DNA from: an uncultured Eubacteriales bacterium | GTDB lineage: Bacteria > Bacillota > Clostridia > Oscillospirales > CAG-272 | NCBI GenBank assembly: GCA_934434925.1 | Contig: CAKSAC010000014.1 | Span: forward strand, 1-53,979 | Length of the DNA: 53,979 nucleotides | Direction of reading: 5' to 3' | Part shown: positions 15,564-22,991 of the stretch, piece by piece | How positions within the stretch are numbered: the stretch's first letter is position 1 | How the letters are laid out: each line of letters begins with the position of its first letter | Notes under the pieces: generated by a model | Seen by the model: the letters and a program-made list of their open reading frames with translations, nothing else | Databases searched by the model: none | What the model was told of the DNA's origin: nothing | Made by a program: the position numbers and the translations under genes

Positions 15564-17301
15564 ATATGAGATTATCCGGAACGGCGAGAGCAATTATTTT
15601 ATCGTGACCTCGCAGTTCGGCGATGTGGCCGAGCATTATGCAGCGTCGGAACTGCAAAAATACCTCTATAAAAGCACAGGGGTCTTCGTTCCCTATTTTT
15701 CCGATCGTTGCCCGAAGCGGAAAAAGGAGATTCTCGTCGGATTTTCGGCGCGTGATTGCGGCGAAAACCCCGAAAAATATGATATAGGGGAAGAAGGATA
15801 TGTCATCAAGACCCTGGGGGAGGATATTCTGATTGCCGGAAAAACGCCGCGCGGAACACTGTACGGGGTCTATGCGTTTTTGGAGCGCTTTCTCGGATTT
15901 CGCGCTTTCACGGCCACGGTGGAAAGGATAAATCGGGTCGATACGCTTATCCTTCCCGAGACAGAAATCACCGATAAACCCTTCTTTGAATACCGGGATG
16001 TCTATACCCGCGACGCATGGAATCCCGATTTTAGCGTGAAACGCCGGTTAAACTCCACCCTCGCGCCGATTTCGCATGAACGCGGCGGGAATTTCAAATT
16101 TTTCAACTGCCATCATTCTTTCTTCGATCTGGTTCCGCCCAAATATTATTTGCAGGAACATCCCGAGTATTATTCTTTCACGCCGGGAAATCCAGAGCCG
16201 CGGCAGCTCTGCCTTTCCAACCCGGGCGTTTTTGCGGCCGCGCGGGAGCAACTCCGCACCTGGATCCGGGAAAATCCGCAGTGCCGGGTCTTTTCGGTCG
16301 CGCAAAACGACTGGGAAGGGTATTGCCGGTGTGAAGCCTGCGCCCGGCGTGACGCGGAAGAAGGCGGCCCTGCCGGAAGCATCATCGACTTTGTCAATCG
16401 TCTTTCGGACGATATAGCGGAAGAGTATCCCGATGTCCTCCTGCATACTTTTGCCTATATGTATTCCACCAAAGCGCCGCGCCATATCAGACCGCGGAAA
16501 AACGTGATTGTGCGGCTTTGCAGTTTCGGTTGCCCGCGCGGCCGGAGCTTTTGCGAATCGGCCGAGGCGACAGAGAGCCGCGGATCGGGTGAGAGCCGCG
16601 CATTTTTGGAAAATCTGCGGAACTGGTCTGCCATTACCGACAGGCTCTATATCTGGGATTATGCGGTGGATTTCCGCAACTATCTGATTCCTTTCTTCCC
16701 CTTCCGGCAGATTAAGGAAAACTTCCGCACTTTCAAGCAGTACGGAGTCCGCGGGATGTTGCAGGAAGGCAACTTTTCCTATGGCGGGGATGTCTGCATG
16801 GGGGAACTGCGCACCTATCTGCTTTCCCTGCTTTGCTGGAATCCCGATGCCGATATTCAAACGGCGGCCGGGGAGTTTTTTGACGCGGTGTTCGGCAAAG
16901 CGGCTCCTTATATGAAGGAATATGTCCGTCTTTTTGCAGAAGCGCAGGACGGCGCGGATATGACGATTTACGATTACGCCGATGCCGCGTATATCACCGA
17001 CGCTTTGCTCCGGAAGACGGAAGAACTGTTTGATGCCGCCGAGAAGGCGGAAAACGATCCGGAAATTCTGAAACGGCTCCGGCGGGAACGCCTCTCGCTT
17101 GAATTCATGCAGACGGCGAGAATCGAAGACGACGGGGAACGCGCCCGGAAAACCGACATTTTTGCGTCTCATGTGAAGGAAGCGGGTCTTACCGAAATCA
17201 TGGAGCGGGTAGAACTCGGGCTTTCTTTTGAATTCATGAAGCGGAGCCGGTACGCCCGGGAACGGAGCGATTATTACTGCCTGTACTATATCGTGCAATA
17301 A
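15556..17301 (+). CDS. DUF4838 protein, candidate cytoplasmic glycoside hydrolase
   Basis: 581 residues. The N-terminal ~120 residues resemble the GH20b/GH67-N type domain (GTLYGVYAFLERFLGFRAFT at about 96-115). The middle is a DUF4838 TIM-barrel-like domain with QNDWEGYCRCEACARRD, a Cys cluster, and HTFAYMYSTKAPRHIRPRKN. The function of DUF4838 is unsettled; relatives occur beside carbohydrate enzymes. There is no signal peptide or membrane span, so it should act in the cytoplasm. Overlap with murQ (ATG at 15556, GGAGGG nine bases ahead) places it in the MurNAc operon, so a role releasing MurNAc or GlcNAc from imported muropeptides is plausible but unproven. Confidence 0.8.
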   Translation: MREYEIIRNGESNYFIVTSQFGDVAEHYAASELQKYLYKSTGVFVPYFSDRCPKRKKEILVGFSARDCGENPEKYDIGEEGYVIKTLGEDILIAGKTPRGTLYGVYAFLERFLGFRAFTATVERINRVDTLILPETEITDKPFFEYRDVYTRDAWNPDFSVKRRLNSTLAPISHERGGNFKFFNCHHSFFDLVPPKYYLQEHPEYYSFTPGNPEPRQLCLSNPGVFAAAREQLRTWIRENPQCRVFSVAQNDWEGYCRCEACARRDAEEGGPAGSIIDFVNRLSDDIAEEYPDVLLHTFAYMYSTKAPRHIRPRKNVIVRLCSFGCPRGRSFCESAEATESRGSGESRAFLENLRNWSAITDRLYIWDYAVDFRNYLIPFFPFRQIKENFRTFKQYGVRGMLQEGNFSYGGDVCMGELRTYLLSLLCWNPDADIQTAAGEFFDAVFGKAAPYMKEYVRLFAEAQDGADMTIYDYADAAYITDALLRKTEELFDAAEKAENDPEILKRLRRERLSLEFMQTARIEDDGERARKTDIFASHVKEAGLTEIMERVELGLSFEFMKRSRYARERSDYYCLYYIVQ

Positions 17302-17307
17302 CACAGC

Positions 17308-17330
17308 GCCCGGCAAAACTTTTGCCGGGC
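17308..17330 (+). terminator. Hairpin at end of murQ operon, weak terminator
   Basis: GCCCGGCAAAA (17308-17318) pairs perfectly with TTTTGCCGGGC (17320-17330), but the following bases are GGAAAATC rather than a T run. It may stabilise the 3' end or need a factor. Confidence 0.45.
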
Positions 17331-17349
17331 GGAAAATCAAAAATAAAAC

Positions 17350-17418
17350 CCGGAGGCTGTCATGATATGCACCTCCAAAAGCGTCTGACTTTTGGGGTCA
17401 CTTCACATGCGCTCCGGG
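17350..17418 (-). terminator. Branched terminator of the small membrane protein gene
   Basis: Minus strand: CCCGGAG (17418-17412) pairs with CTCCGGG (17356-17350), enclosing an inner hairpin with CCAAAAG/CTTTTGG arms, and is followed by TTTTATTTTTG. Confidence 0.65.
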
Positions 17419-17424
17419 ATTTTT

Positions 17425-17673
17425 TCAATCTGCAAGGACTGTGATGCGATCCACCGTGATCTCGGTGTACAGATCGCATATCCATGCGATCAGATTTCCG
17501 ACCCCCGTTACAAGAACGAGAATGCCGGCAATCAGCGTAACAACGTTTCCGCGTTCGGCAAATCGGCAAATGCGGTAAATGCCGCCGATAAGATATCCGA
17601 AGAAAATCTGCAGAATAATCTTTACCACCTTCGGAAGAGCTTCATAGGCGCCGGTGATCGTTTTGTTTGCCAT
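17425..17673 (-). CDS. Small two-span membrane protein, unknown
   Basis: 82 residues with two hydrophobic segments at about 16-38 and 44-67, separated by a charged CRFAERGN turn. The C-terminal tail (YTEITVDRITVLAD) is soluble. I do not recognise the family. It is a real gene by signals: a consensus promoter, GGAGG ahead of the ATG, and a terminator after the stop. Monocistronic between the murQ operon and the VOC gene. Confidence 0.75.
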   Translation of the reverse strand: MANKTITGAYEALPKVVKIILQIFFGYLIGGIYRICRFAERGNVVTLIAGILVLVTGVGNLIAWICDLYTEITVDRITVLAD

Positions 17674-17765
17674 GATGGATTGCCTCCTTGATTTTGATTT
17701 TGCGGGATTAACGCCCGCAATCGGACGCAGGCGTGTCAGAAATGCGCAAAAATTCTGATATATTC

Positions 17766-17794
17766 AGTATAACACGGAATTTCAAAAAAAGCAA
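17766..17794 (-). promoter_or_regulatory. Promoter of the small membrane protein gene
   Basis: Minus strand: TTGCTT (17789-17794), 17-bp spacer, TATACT (17766-17771). Confidence 0.75.
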
Positions 17795-17797
17795 GAC

Positions 17798-18214
17798 TTA
17801 AAATCCGTAGGCTTTTTGTTTGCAGAATTCTATCTGCTCGCCGTCCGGCCCTTCGACAAAAGCCACTTGCAGGGTAATGCGGAACGGCTCGGATTCCAGC
17901 GGCATCTCTTTCGGCGGGATCAGGCTTTTGGCACCCGCGGCCAAGGCGCGTTCATAGGCGGCCTCGACGTTTTCCACCGCAAAAGCCACATGCAGCCATT
18001 TCCCCATCGGGCTGTATTCGTCCGAACCCTTGGCAAAGAGTTCGAGTTTTTCCCCGTTGCCGATGTCCAGCAACATGATTTTTTTGGTTCCTTCCCCCCA
18101 ACTTACATAAGGGGTGAACCCGAGCGCGCGATAAAATTGTAACGAGCGGTCAAAATCCTTGGCGACAATGGCCGCGTGAGCATAGCGAAGTCCTTTGATG
18201 GGGGAAGTGTCCAT
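17798..18214 (-). CDS. VOC-superfamily protein (glyoxalase/bleomycin resistance fold)
   Basis: 138 residues with the two beta-alpha-beta-beta-beta modules of the vicinal oxygen chelate fold. The first starts LRYAHAAIVAKDFDRSLQFYRALGF (candidate metal His near residue 13); the second contains WLHVAFAVENVEAAYERALAAGAK and ends VEGPDGEQIEFC, where His and the final Glu are usual metal ligands. Reaction unknown; lactoylglutathione lyase-like or a thiol-independent relative. The start at 18214 follows AAAGGAGAAAATCAT. It diverges from lexA, and no good promoter is visible. Confidence 0.85.
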   Translation of the reverse strand: MDTSPIKGLRYAHAAIVAKDFDRSLQFYRALGFTPYVSWGEGTKKIMLLDIGNGEKLELFAKGSDEYSPMGKWLHVAFAVENVEAAYERALAAGAKSLIPPKEMPLESEPFRITLQVAFVEGPDGEQIEFCKQKAYGF

Positions 18215-18330
18215 ATGATTTTCTCCTTTAAGAATATATTGCTTGCAGAATCCTATTGTCCGGCGGGGCAATCGGTACCGGCCGGGGTGCAAAAACTGCG
18301 GAATTTGTCGAAAAAAATTGCAAAAAGGGC

Positions 18331-18359
18331 TTGACAGGAAAAAAAGAGGGTGCTATAAT
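18331..18359 (+). promoter_or_regulatory. lexA promoter
   Basis: Perfect consensus on both boxes: TTGACA (18331-18336), 17-bp spacer, TATAAT (18354-18359). Confidence 0.9.
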
Positions 18360-18370
18360 AGCAATGAAAC

Positions 18371-18384
18371 GAGATATATGTCTC
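18371..18384 (+). promoter_or_regulatory. Palindrome at lexA start region, candidate LexA operator
   Basis: GAGATATATGTCTC, an imperfect palindrome (GAGA-N6-TCTC) spanning roughly +5 to +18 relative to the -10 box. Its place fits autorepression. It does not match the usual Gram-positive LexA box GAAC-N4-GTTC. Confidence 0.5.
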
Positions 18385-18427
18385 ATTTAGCATTATGTCC
18401 CAAAAAGGGGCAAAAGGAGGCAGACCC

Positions 18428-19039
18428 ATGCGCACCAAGGATGAGACGATTTTTGCCGAGATCATGAATTTTATTGACAGTTACTCGGAGTCAAACGGAT
18501 ATTCCCCGACGGTGAGAGAGATTTCAGACGCAACGGAGATCCCGCGCGCGACGGTACAGCGGTATTTACAGGAACTGATTCAGAACGGGCAGGTCATGAG
18601 CGGAGGACGGCGCAGTTATGTGACCGAGCGCGACCAACTGCGGCGGCGCGATTATATCCGGGTCCCGATTCTCGGCGCGGTGGCTTGCGGTCTGCCGATC
18701 TATGCGGAAGAGAATATCGAGGAGTATGTGCAGCTTCCTTCGGCCATTTTCGGCACGGGAGATTTTTATATGCTGCGGGCAAACGGATATTCAATGATCG
18801 ATGTCGGTATCACGAGCGGGGATTTTGTCCTGATCCGCCGGCAGGATACGGCTGAACCGGGGCAGATTGTGGTGGCGCTGGTAGAGGACGAAGCGACTTT
18901 GAAGCGATATTTCCCGGAGCCGGAACGGCATCGGGTCCGTCTGCATCCGGAAAACAAGGTGATGGACGACATTTTTGTTCCTTCCTGCGAGATTCAGGGC
19001 GTGGCCGTCAAGGTGTTGAAGGACCTGTGCCATGTCTGA
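18428..19039 (+). CDS. lexA: LexA SOS repressor
   Basis: 203 residues. The N-terminal winged helix (SPTVREISDATEIPRATVQRYLQEL, 26-50) binds DNA; the C-terminal S24 peptidase domain self-cleaves when RecA filaments form. The catalytic pair is Ser122 (NGYSMID) and Lys159 (DEATLKRYF). The scissile region reads GAVACGLP, so cleavage would be Cys87-Gly88 instead of the usual Ala-Gly. The ATG at 18428 follows AAAGGAGG; the in-frame ATG at 18395 lacks a ribosome site. It is preceded by a consensus promoter with a palindrome and followed by a strong terminator. Confidence 0.93.
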   Translation: MRTKDETIFAEIMNFIDSYSESNGYSPTVREISDATEIPRATVQRYLQELIQNGQVMSGGRRSYVTERDQLRRRDYIRVPILGAVACGLPIYAEENIEEYVQLPSAIFGTGDFYMLRANGYSMIDVGITSGDFVLIRRQDTAEPGQIVVALVEDEATLKRYFPEPERHRVRLHPENKVMDDIFVPSCEIQGVAVKVLKDLCHV

Positions 19040-19082
19040 TCGCGGGAAGATCGGCCATTTGCAGTTGATACGGGGTTTTATC

Positions 19083-19108
19083 AGGCCGCCTGAAAAGGCG
19101 GTCTTTTT
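19083..19108 (+). terminator. lexA terminator
   Basis: AGGCCGCC (19083-19090) pairs with GGCGGTCT (19097-19104) around TGAAAA, followed by a T run. Confidence 0.85.
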
Positions 19109-19114
19109 GTATAG

Positions 19115-19217
19115 GGCGGGTAACCCCGCCTTCGTCATTTCGGGCGTTTGCGGTTCGGCAGGCGGGCAACCCCGCCTTCGTCATTTCGGGCGTTTGTGAT
19201 TCAGCAGGCGGGCAACG
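19115..19217. repeat. 46-bp tandem repeat between lexA and the DUF362 gene
   Basis: Units begin at 19115, 19161 and 19207 (the last cut short), each starting GGCGGG-YAAC-CCCGCC, a small hairpin in the full units, followed by TTCGTCATTTCGGGCGTTTG. Period 46 bp. The second and third units run into the 3' end of the DUF362 gene and so encode its last residues. Confidence 0.8.
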
Positions 19218-20350
19218 GTCGGGCGGCGGACCTGCATGGCTCCCACCGGGCAGAATTCCTGACAGCAGAAACAGCGGATACAATCGCGCCGTGTAATCCG
19301 GGGGAATTTGTTTTCCATCCGGATAGCGTGTGCCGGGCAGACCGAAGCGCATTTCCCGCATCCGATACAAGCGCTTTTTTCCGGGTTCGGACGTGCGGTC
19401 AGACATTTGACGGAAAGATAACCGGCCGCTTTCCCGAGCGGACCTTTGAGAATGCTACCGAGGCGGAACAGGGAATCGCGGCGTATCAGCGCGTAGTCCT
19501 TTATCGCATACGCGGCAAGGCCGTCTGCCTCTTCACAGGCATCCAAAGAAGCAGGCCCGACACCGCGCGCGATTGCGGCCGCCACGGTCGGAACTTCGGC
19601 GGGCGGCAGACCGATCAGCGAAAGCGCCGCCAGATCAAGCGCATAGGGGGAAGGGGAGGCAAGCAAAAGACCGATCCTGCGGGGGGTTCCGGCAGTCGGG
19701 CCGTTGCCTTCCATCCCGAACACGGCATCAAGCAGGTTCAGCCGGCATTTCCAGTATTCGTTCAGCAAAATGAGCATATCCGCAAAGCGTTCGGCGGTCG
19801 GATAGCGGTTGTGATATTCGACTTTGACCGTGCCGGGAATGGTGCCGAAAAGATTTTTTACATTGCCGGAATAAGCCATCAGTCCGTGGGTTTTTAATTT
19901 GGCAAAATTGATGATTGCGTCGGCTTCCTCCAGCCATGCCGTCACGGTGAAACGATGGGTCTTTTCTCCATCCGGCACTTCGATCTCGCGTTGTGAGGTA
20001 TCGGTATTCAGTTTCGCGCCGGCCGCTTCTACGGCTGTCATACCCGAAACACGGTACGCAGTCGCAAGGGCCGACCCCGTAAAAGTCCCCCCGGGGCTGT
20101 CGCCCACGATCACGGTAGCTCCGCGCTCGGTCAGAAGGCGGCAAAGCCCGGCCACGGCGACCGGGTGGGTCACGGCGGCGGTATCGGCCTTCATAGCGGC
20201 GACCAGGTTGACTTTGACGGCGATCTTCATGCCGGGCGTTACCCAGTCCAGAAGACCGGATTGGACCAGCAGTTCGTCAAGTGCCTGCCGGATGTCGTTT
20301 TCTTCGTAATCCGGGCAGGGAGAATAGTAAAGTTTTGTTTTCATCATCAT
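19181..20350 (-). CDS. DUF362 protein with 2x[4Fe-4S] ferredoxin domain
   Basis: 389 residues. The N-terminal ~290 residues are the DUF362 domain (VKVNLVAAMKAD, HPVAVAGLCRLL, VIVGDSPGG, INFAKLKTHGLMAYSGNVKNLFG). The C-terminal ferredoxin has CIGCGKCASVCP and CIRCFCCQEFCP, enough for two clusters. Cytoplasmic electron-transfer or maturation protein; DUF362 has no settled function. Its ATG at 20350 overlaps the stop of isomerase copy A (ATGA), so it is coupled; ATGs at 20347 and 20344 are also possible starts. It is last in the operon. Its 3' end lies in a 46-bp repeat. Confidence 0.88.
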   Translation of the reverse strand: MMMKTKLYYSPCPDYEENDIRQALDELLVQSGLLDWVTPGMKIAVKVNLVAAMKADTAAVTHPVAVAGLCRLLTERGATVIVGDSPGGTFTGSALATAYRVSGMTAVEAAGAKLNTDTSQREIEVPDGEKTHRFTVTAWLEEADAIINFAKLKTHGLMAYSGNVKNLFGTIPGTVKVEYHNRYPTAERFADMLILLNEYWKCRLNLLDAVFGMEGNGPTAGTPRRIGLLLASPSPYALDLAALSLIGLPPAEVPTVAAAIARGVGPASLDACEEADGLAAYAIKDYALIRRDSLFRLGSILKGPLGKAAGYLSVKCLTARPNPEKSACIGCGKCASVCPAHAIRMENKFPRITRRDCIRCFCCQEFCPVGAMQVRRPTVARLLNHKRPK

Positions 20351-21186
20351 TCTTTGCCGAACACGCGGCTGTAAAGGTCAAGGAAGTTTTGCTGGCTGAC
20401 GGGATAGTATTGCAAAAAAGGCTCGGGGGCGCAGTATTCGATGGCGTACCAGCCGTCGTAATCGAGCGCTTTCAGCATGCCGAGAATGCCGACAAGGTCA
20501 AGGTCGCCCTGTCCGACAACCGTTTGCCGGCAGGCCCCGGGCAGACCGTTCATGCTCTCTTCCCAGTTGAAGTCCGGGCAGGCCGGCATCGTCTGTCGGA
20601 TGAACATATCTTTGATATGGACGTGTTTGATGTACGGACCGAACACGCGGATATACTCTTCGCAGGAGTCGGGGCTTTGCAGAATATTGCCGGTATCAAG
20701 CACCGCGCCGATCGGGCGATTAACCGCTTCATAGAGGGCGGAGAGGTGCTGAATCCCGTTCATGGTTAGCCCCTGTGGCTCAATCAGAATCTGGATGCCG
20801 TACTGCGCGGCATAGTCGGACGTGCGGCGGATCATATCGACCGCGACCCCGAGGTATTCCGAAAACGGCTGGCCGGGATAAGCGTCCGGCCCGAGCGTAT
20901 GGTGAAAATAGGGAGAACCGAGGATGGCCGCCTGATCGATGGCGCGGCAGATACGCCGGAAGGCGTTTTCATCCCGCATAATCTCCACATACATGGAAAA
21001 GCAGGGGCAAGACATCCGGTTTTCGTCCAGCAGGGCGCGGATTGCCCGCGCCGGCTCCGGGTCGCCGGAGGCAAAATCCAGATTGGTCAGCGGTTCGATC
21101 CCCGTGCAGCCGTAGCGTTTGGCATGCTCAATCTGCTCGGCATAATTCCGAGCGCCGCTGCCGAACGTGTAGTAGGCAAGTTTCAT
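20347..21186 (-). CDS. Sugar phosphate isomerase/epimerase-like TIM barrel, copy A
   Basis: 279 residues of the xylose isomerase-like TIM-barrel family (AP endonuclease 2 fold). The likely metal ligands are the Glu in LIEPQG, the Asp in AVLDTGN, the His in HVHIKD and the Glu in AIEYC. It is the most diverged of three tandem copies; the region after HIKD (MFIRQTMPACPDFNWEE) differs strongly from copies B and C, so the substrate may differ. The first ~43 codons match copy B almost exactly. AGGAG precedes the ATG by seven bases. Substrate unknown. Confidence 0.88.
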   Translation of the reverse strand: MKLAYYTFGSGARNYAEQIEHAKRYGCTGIEPLTNLDFASGDPEPARAIRALLDENRMSCPCFSMYVEIMRDENAFRRICRAIDQAAILGSPYFHHTLGPDAYPGQPFSEYLGVAVDMIRRTSDYAAQYGIQILIEPQGLTMNGIQHLSALYEAVNRPIGAVLDTGNILQSPDSCEEYIRVFGPYIKHVHIKDMFIRQTMPACPDFNWEESMNGLPGACRQTVVGQGDLDLVGILGMLKALDYDGWYAIEYCAPEPFLQYYPVSQQNFLDLYSRVFGKE

Positions 21187-21237
21187 AGCGTTTCTCCTGT
21201 TTTAGCGTTTCAAAGGCGGGTTTTGTGCGGGGGAGGT

Positions 21238-22080
21238 TCAGGCTTCTTCACCGAAAACACGGCGATAGAGTTCCGCAAAATTCTTTTGGCTCACCCGGTA
21301 ATACGGTTCAAAGGCTTCGGGCGCGTCATATTCCAGTGAATACCAGCCGTCGTAATCGAGCGCTTTCAGCATGCCGAGAATGCCGACAAGGTCAAGGTCG
21401 CCCTGCCCGACGACCGTCGGACGGGAAAAGCGCGGCAGACCGTCCATCCCCAGCGCCCATTTTCCGTCGGGGCAGAGCGGCAACCGATCCCGGATAATCT
21501 TATCCTTGATATGGACGTGTTTGATGTACGGAGCGAACACGCGGATGTACTCTTCGCAGGAATCGGGGCTTTGCAGAATGTTGCCGGTATCAAGCACCGC
21601 GCCAATCGGGCGATTGACCGCTTCATAGAGAGCAGAGAGGCGCTCGATTCCGTTCATCATCCGCCCCTGCGGCTCAATCAGAATCCGGATGCCGTACTGC
21701 GCGGCATAGTCGGACGTGCGGCGGATCATATCGACCGCGATCCCGAGGTATTCCGAAAACGGTTGGTCGGGATAAGCGACAGGCCCGAGCGTATGGTGAA
21801 AATAGGGAGCGCCGAGGATTGCCGCCTGATCGATGGCGCGGCAGATACGCCGGAAGGCGTTTTCATCCCGCATAATCTCCACATACATAGAAAAGCAGGG
21901 GCAAGACATCCGGTTTTCGTCCAGCAGGGCGCGGATTGCCCGCGCCGGCTCCGGGTCGCCGGAGGCAAAATCCAGATTGGTCAGCGGTTCGATCCCCGTG
22001 CAGCCGTAGCGTTTGGCATGCTCAATCTGCTCGGCATAATTCCGAGCGCCGCTGCCGAACGTGTAGTAGGCAAGTTTCAT
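21238..22080 (-). CDS. Sugar phosphate isomerase/epimerase-like TIM barrel, copy B
   Basis: 280 residues, the same fold and metal ligands as copy A. From about residue 64 onward the protein equals copy C; its first codons and its ribosome site equal copy A (MKLAYYTFGSG). It is therefore a recombinant of the two. The spacer after it (21187-21237) equals the one after copy C. AGGAG lies seven bases ahead of the ATG. Function presumably as copy C. Confidence 0.88.
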   Translation of the reverse strand: MKLAYYTFGSGARNYAEQIEHAKRYGCTGIEPLTNLDFASGDPEPARAIRALLDENRMSCPCFSMYVEIMRDENAFRRICRAIDQAAILGAPYFHHTLGPVAYPDQPFSEYLGIAVDMIRRTSDYAAQYGIRILIEPQGRMMNGIERLSALYEAVNRPIGAVLDTGNILQSPDSCEEYIRVFAPYIKHVHIKDKIIRDRLPLCPDGKWALGMDGLPRFSRPTVVGQGDLDLVGILGMLKALDYDGWYSLEYDAPEAFEPYYRVSQKNFAELYRRVFGEEA

Positions 22081-22131
22081 AGCGTTTCTCCTGTTTTAGC
22101 GTTTCAAAGGCGGGTTTTGTGCGGGGGAGGT

Positions 22132-22974
22132 TCAGGCTTCTTCACCGAAAACACGGCGATAGAGTTCCGCAAAATTCTTTTGGCTCACCCGGTAATACGG
22201 TTCAAAGGCTTCGGGCGCGTCATATTCCAGTGAATACCAGCCGTCGTAATCGAGCGCTTTCAGCATGCCGAGAATGCCGACAAGGTCAAGGTCGCCCTGC
22301 CCGACGACCGTCGGACGGGAAAAGCGCGGCAGACCGTCCATCCCCAGCGCCCATTTTCCGTCGGGGCAGAGCGGCAACCGATCCCGGATAATCTTATCCT
22401 TGATATGGACGTGTTTGATGTACGGAGCGAACACGCGGATGTACTCTTCGCAGGAATCGGGGCTTTGCAGAATGTTGCCGGTATCAAGCACCGCGCCAAT
22501 CGGGCGATTGACCGCTTCATAGAGAGCAGAGAGGCGCTCGATTCCGTTCATCATCCGCCCCTGCGGCTCAATCAGAATCCGGATGCCGTACTGCGCGGCA
22601 TAGTCGGACGTGCGGCGGATCATATCGACCGCGATCCCGAGGTATTCCGAAAACGGTTGGTCGGGATAAGCGACAGGCCCGAGCGTATGGTGAAAATAGG
22701 GAGCGCCGAGGATTGCCGCCTGATCGATGGCGCGGCAGATACGCCGGAAGGCGTTTTCATCCCGCATAATCTCCACATACATAGAAAAGCAGGGGCAAGA
22801 CATCCGGTTTTCGTCCAGCAGGGCGCGGATTGCCCGCGCCGGCTCCGGGTCACCGGAAGCAAAATCCAGATTAGTCAGCGGTTCGATCCCCGTGCAGCCG
22901 TAGCGCTTGGCATGCTCAATCTGCTCGGCATAATTCCGAGCGCCGCTGCCGAACGTGTAGTAAGAAAACTGCAT
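22132..22974 (-). CDS. Sugar phosphate isomerase/epimerase-like TIM barrel, copy C
   Basis: 280 residues, first isomerase of the operon, 17 nt after the acyl-CoA synthetase stop. It begins MQFSYYTFGSG; I chose the ATG at 22974 because GGAG sits eight bases ahead, while the in-frame ATG at 22995 lies before the upstream gene's end and lacks a site. The metal motif set is the same as in copies A and B. At its 5' end it carries at least four synonymous differences from A and B (for example at 22852), marking it as the older lineage. Confidence 0.88.
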   Translation of the reverse strand: MQFSYYTFGSGARNYAEQIEHAKRYGCTGIEPLTNLDFASGDPEPARAIRALLDENRMSCPCFSMYVEIMRDENAFRRICRAIDQAAILGAPYFHHTLGPVAYPDQPFSEYLGIAVDMIRRTSDYAAQYGIRILIEPQGRMMNGIERLSALYEAVNRPIGAVLDTGNILQSPDSCEEYIRVFAPYIKHVHIKDKIIRDRLPLCPDGKWALGMDGLPRFSRPTVVGQGDLDLVGILGMLKALDYDGWYSLEYDAPEAFEPYYRVSQKNFAELYRRVFGEEA

Positions 22975-22991
22975 AAATTTTTCTCCGTTTT

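Larger units (their letters stand above)
21187..22974. repeat. 894-bp tandem duplication (21187-22080 and 22081-22974)
   Basis: Two units of one isomerase gene plus the 51-bp downstream spacer. The spacer and the first ~700 bp of each unit read the same by eye. The remaining part of the left unit instead matches copy A. See the finding on the chimeric copy. Confidence 0.9.

Noticed and set aside
17308..17330. Strong intrinsic terminator after the murQ operon
   Set aside because: The stem is perfect but no T run follows on either strand, so I list it only as a weak candidate.
18395..18427. Upstream ATG as the lexA start
   Set aside because: It lacks a ribosome binding site, whereas AAAGGAGG stands eight bases before the ATG at 18428, and LexA proteins begin at that point.
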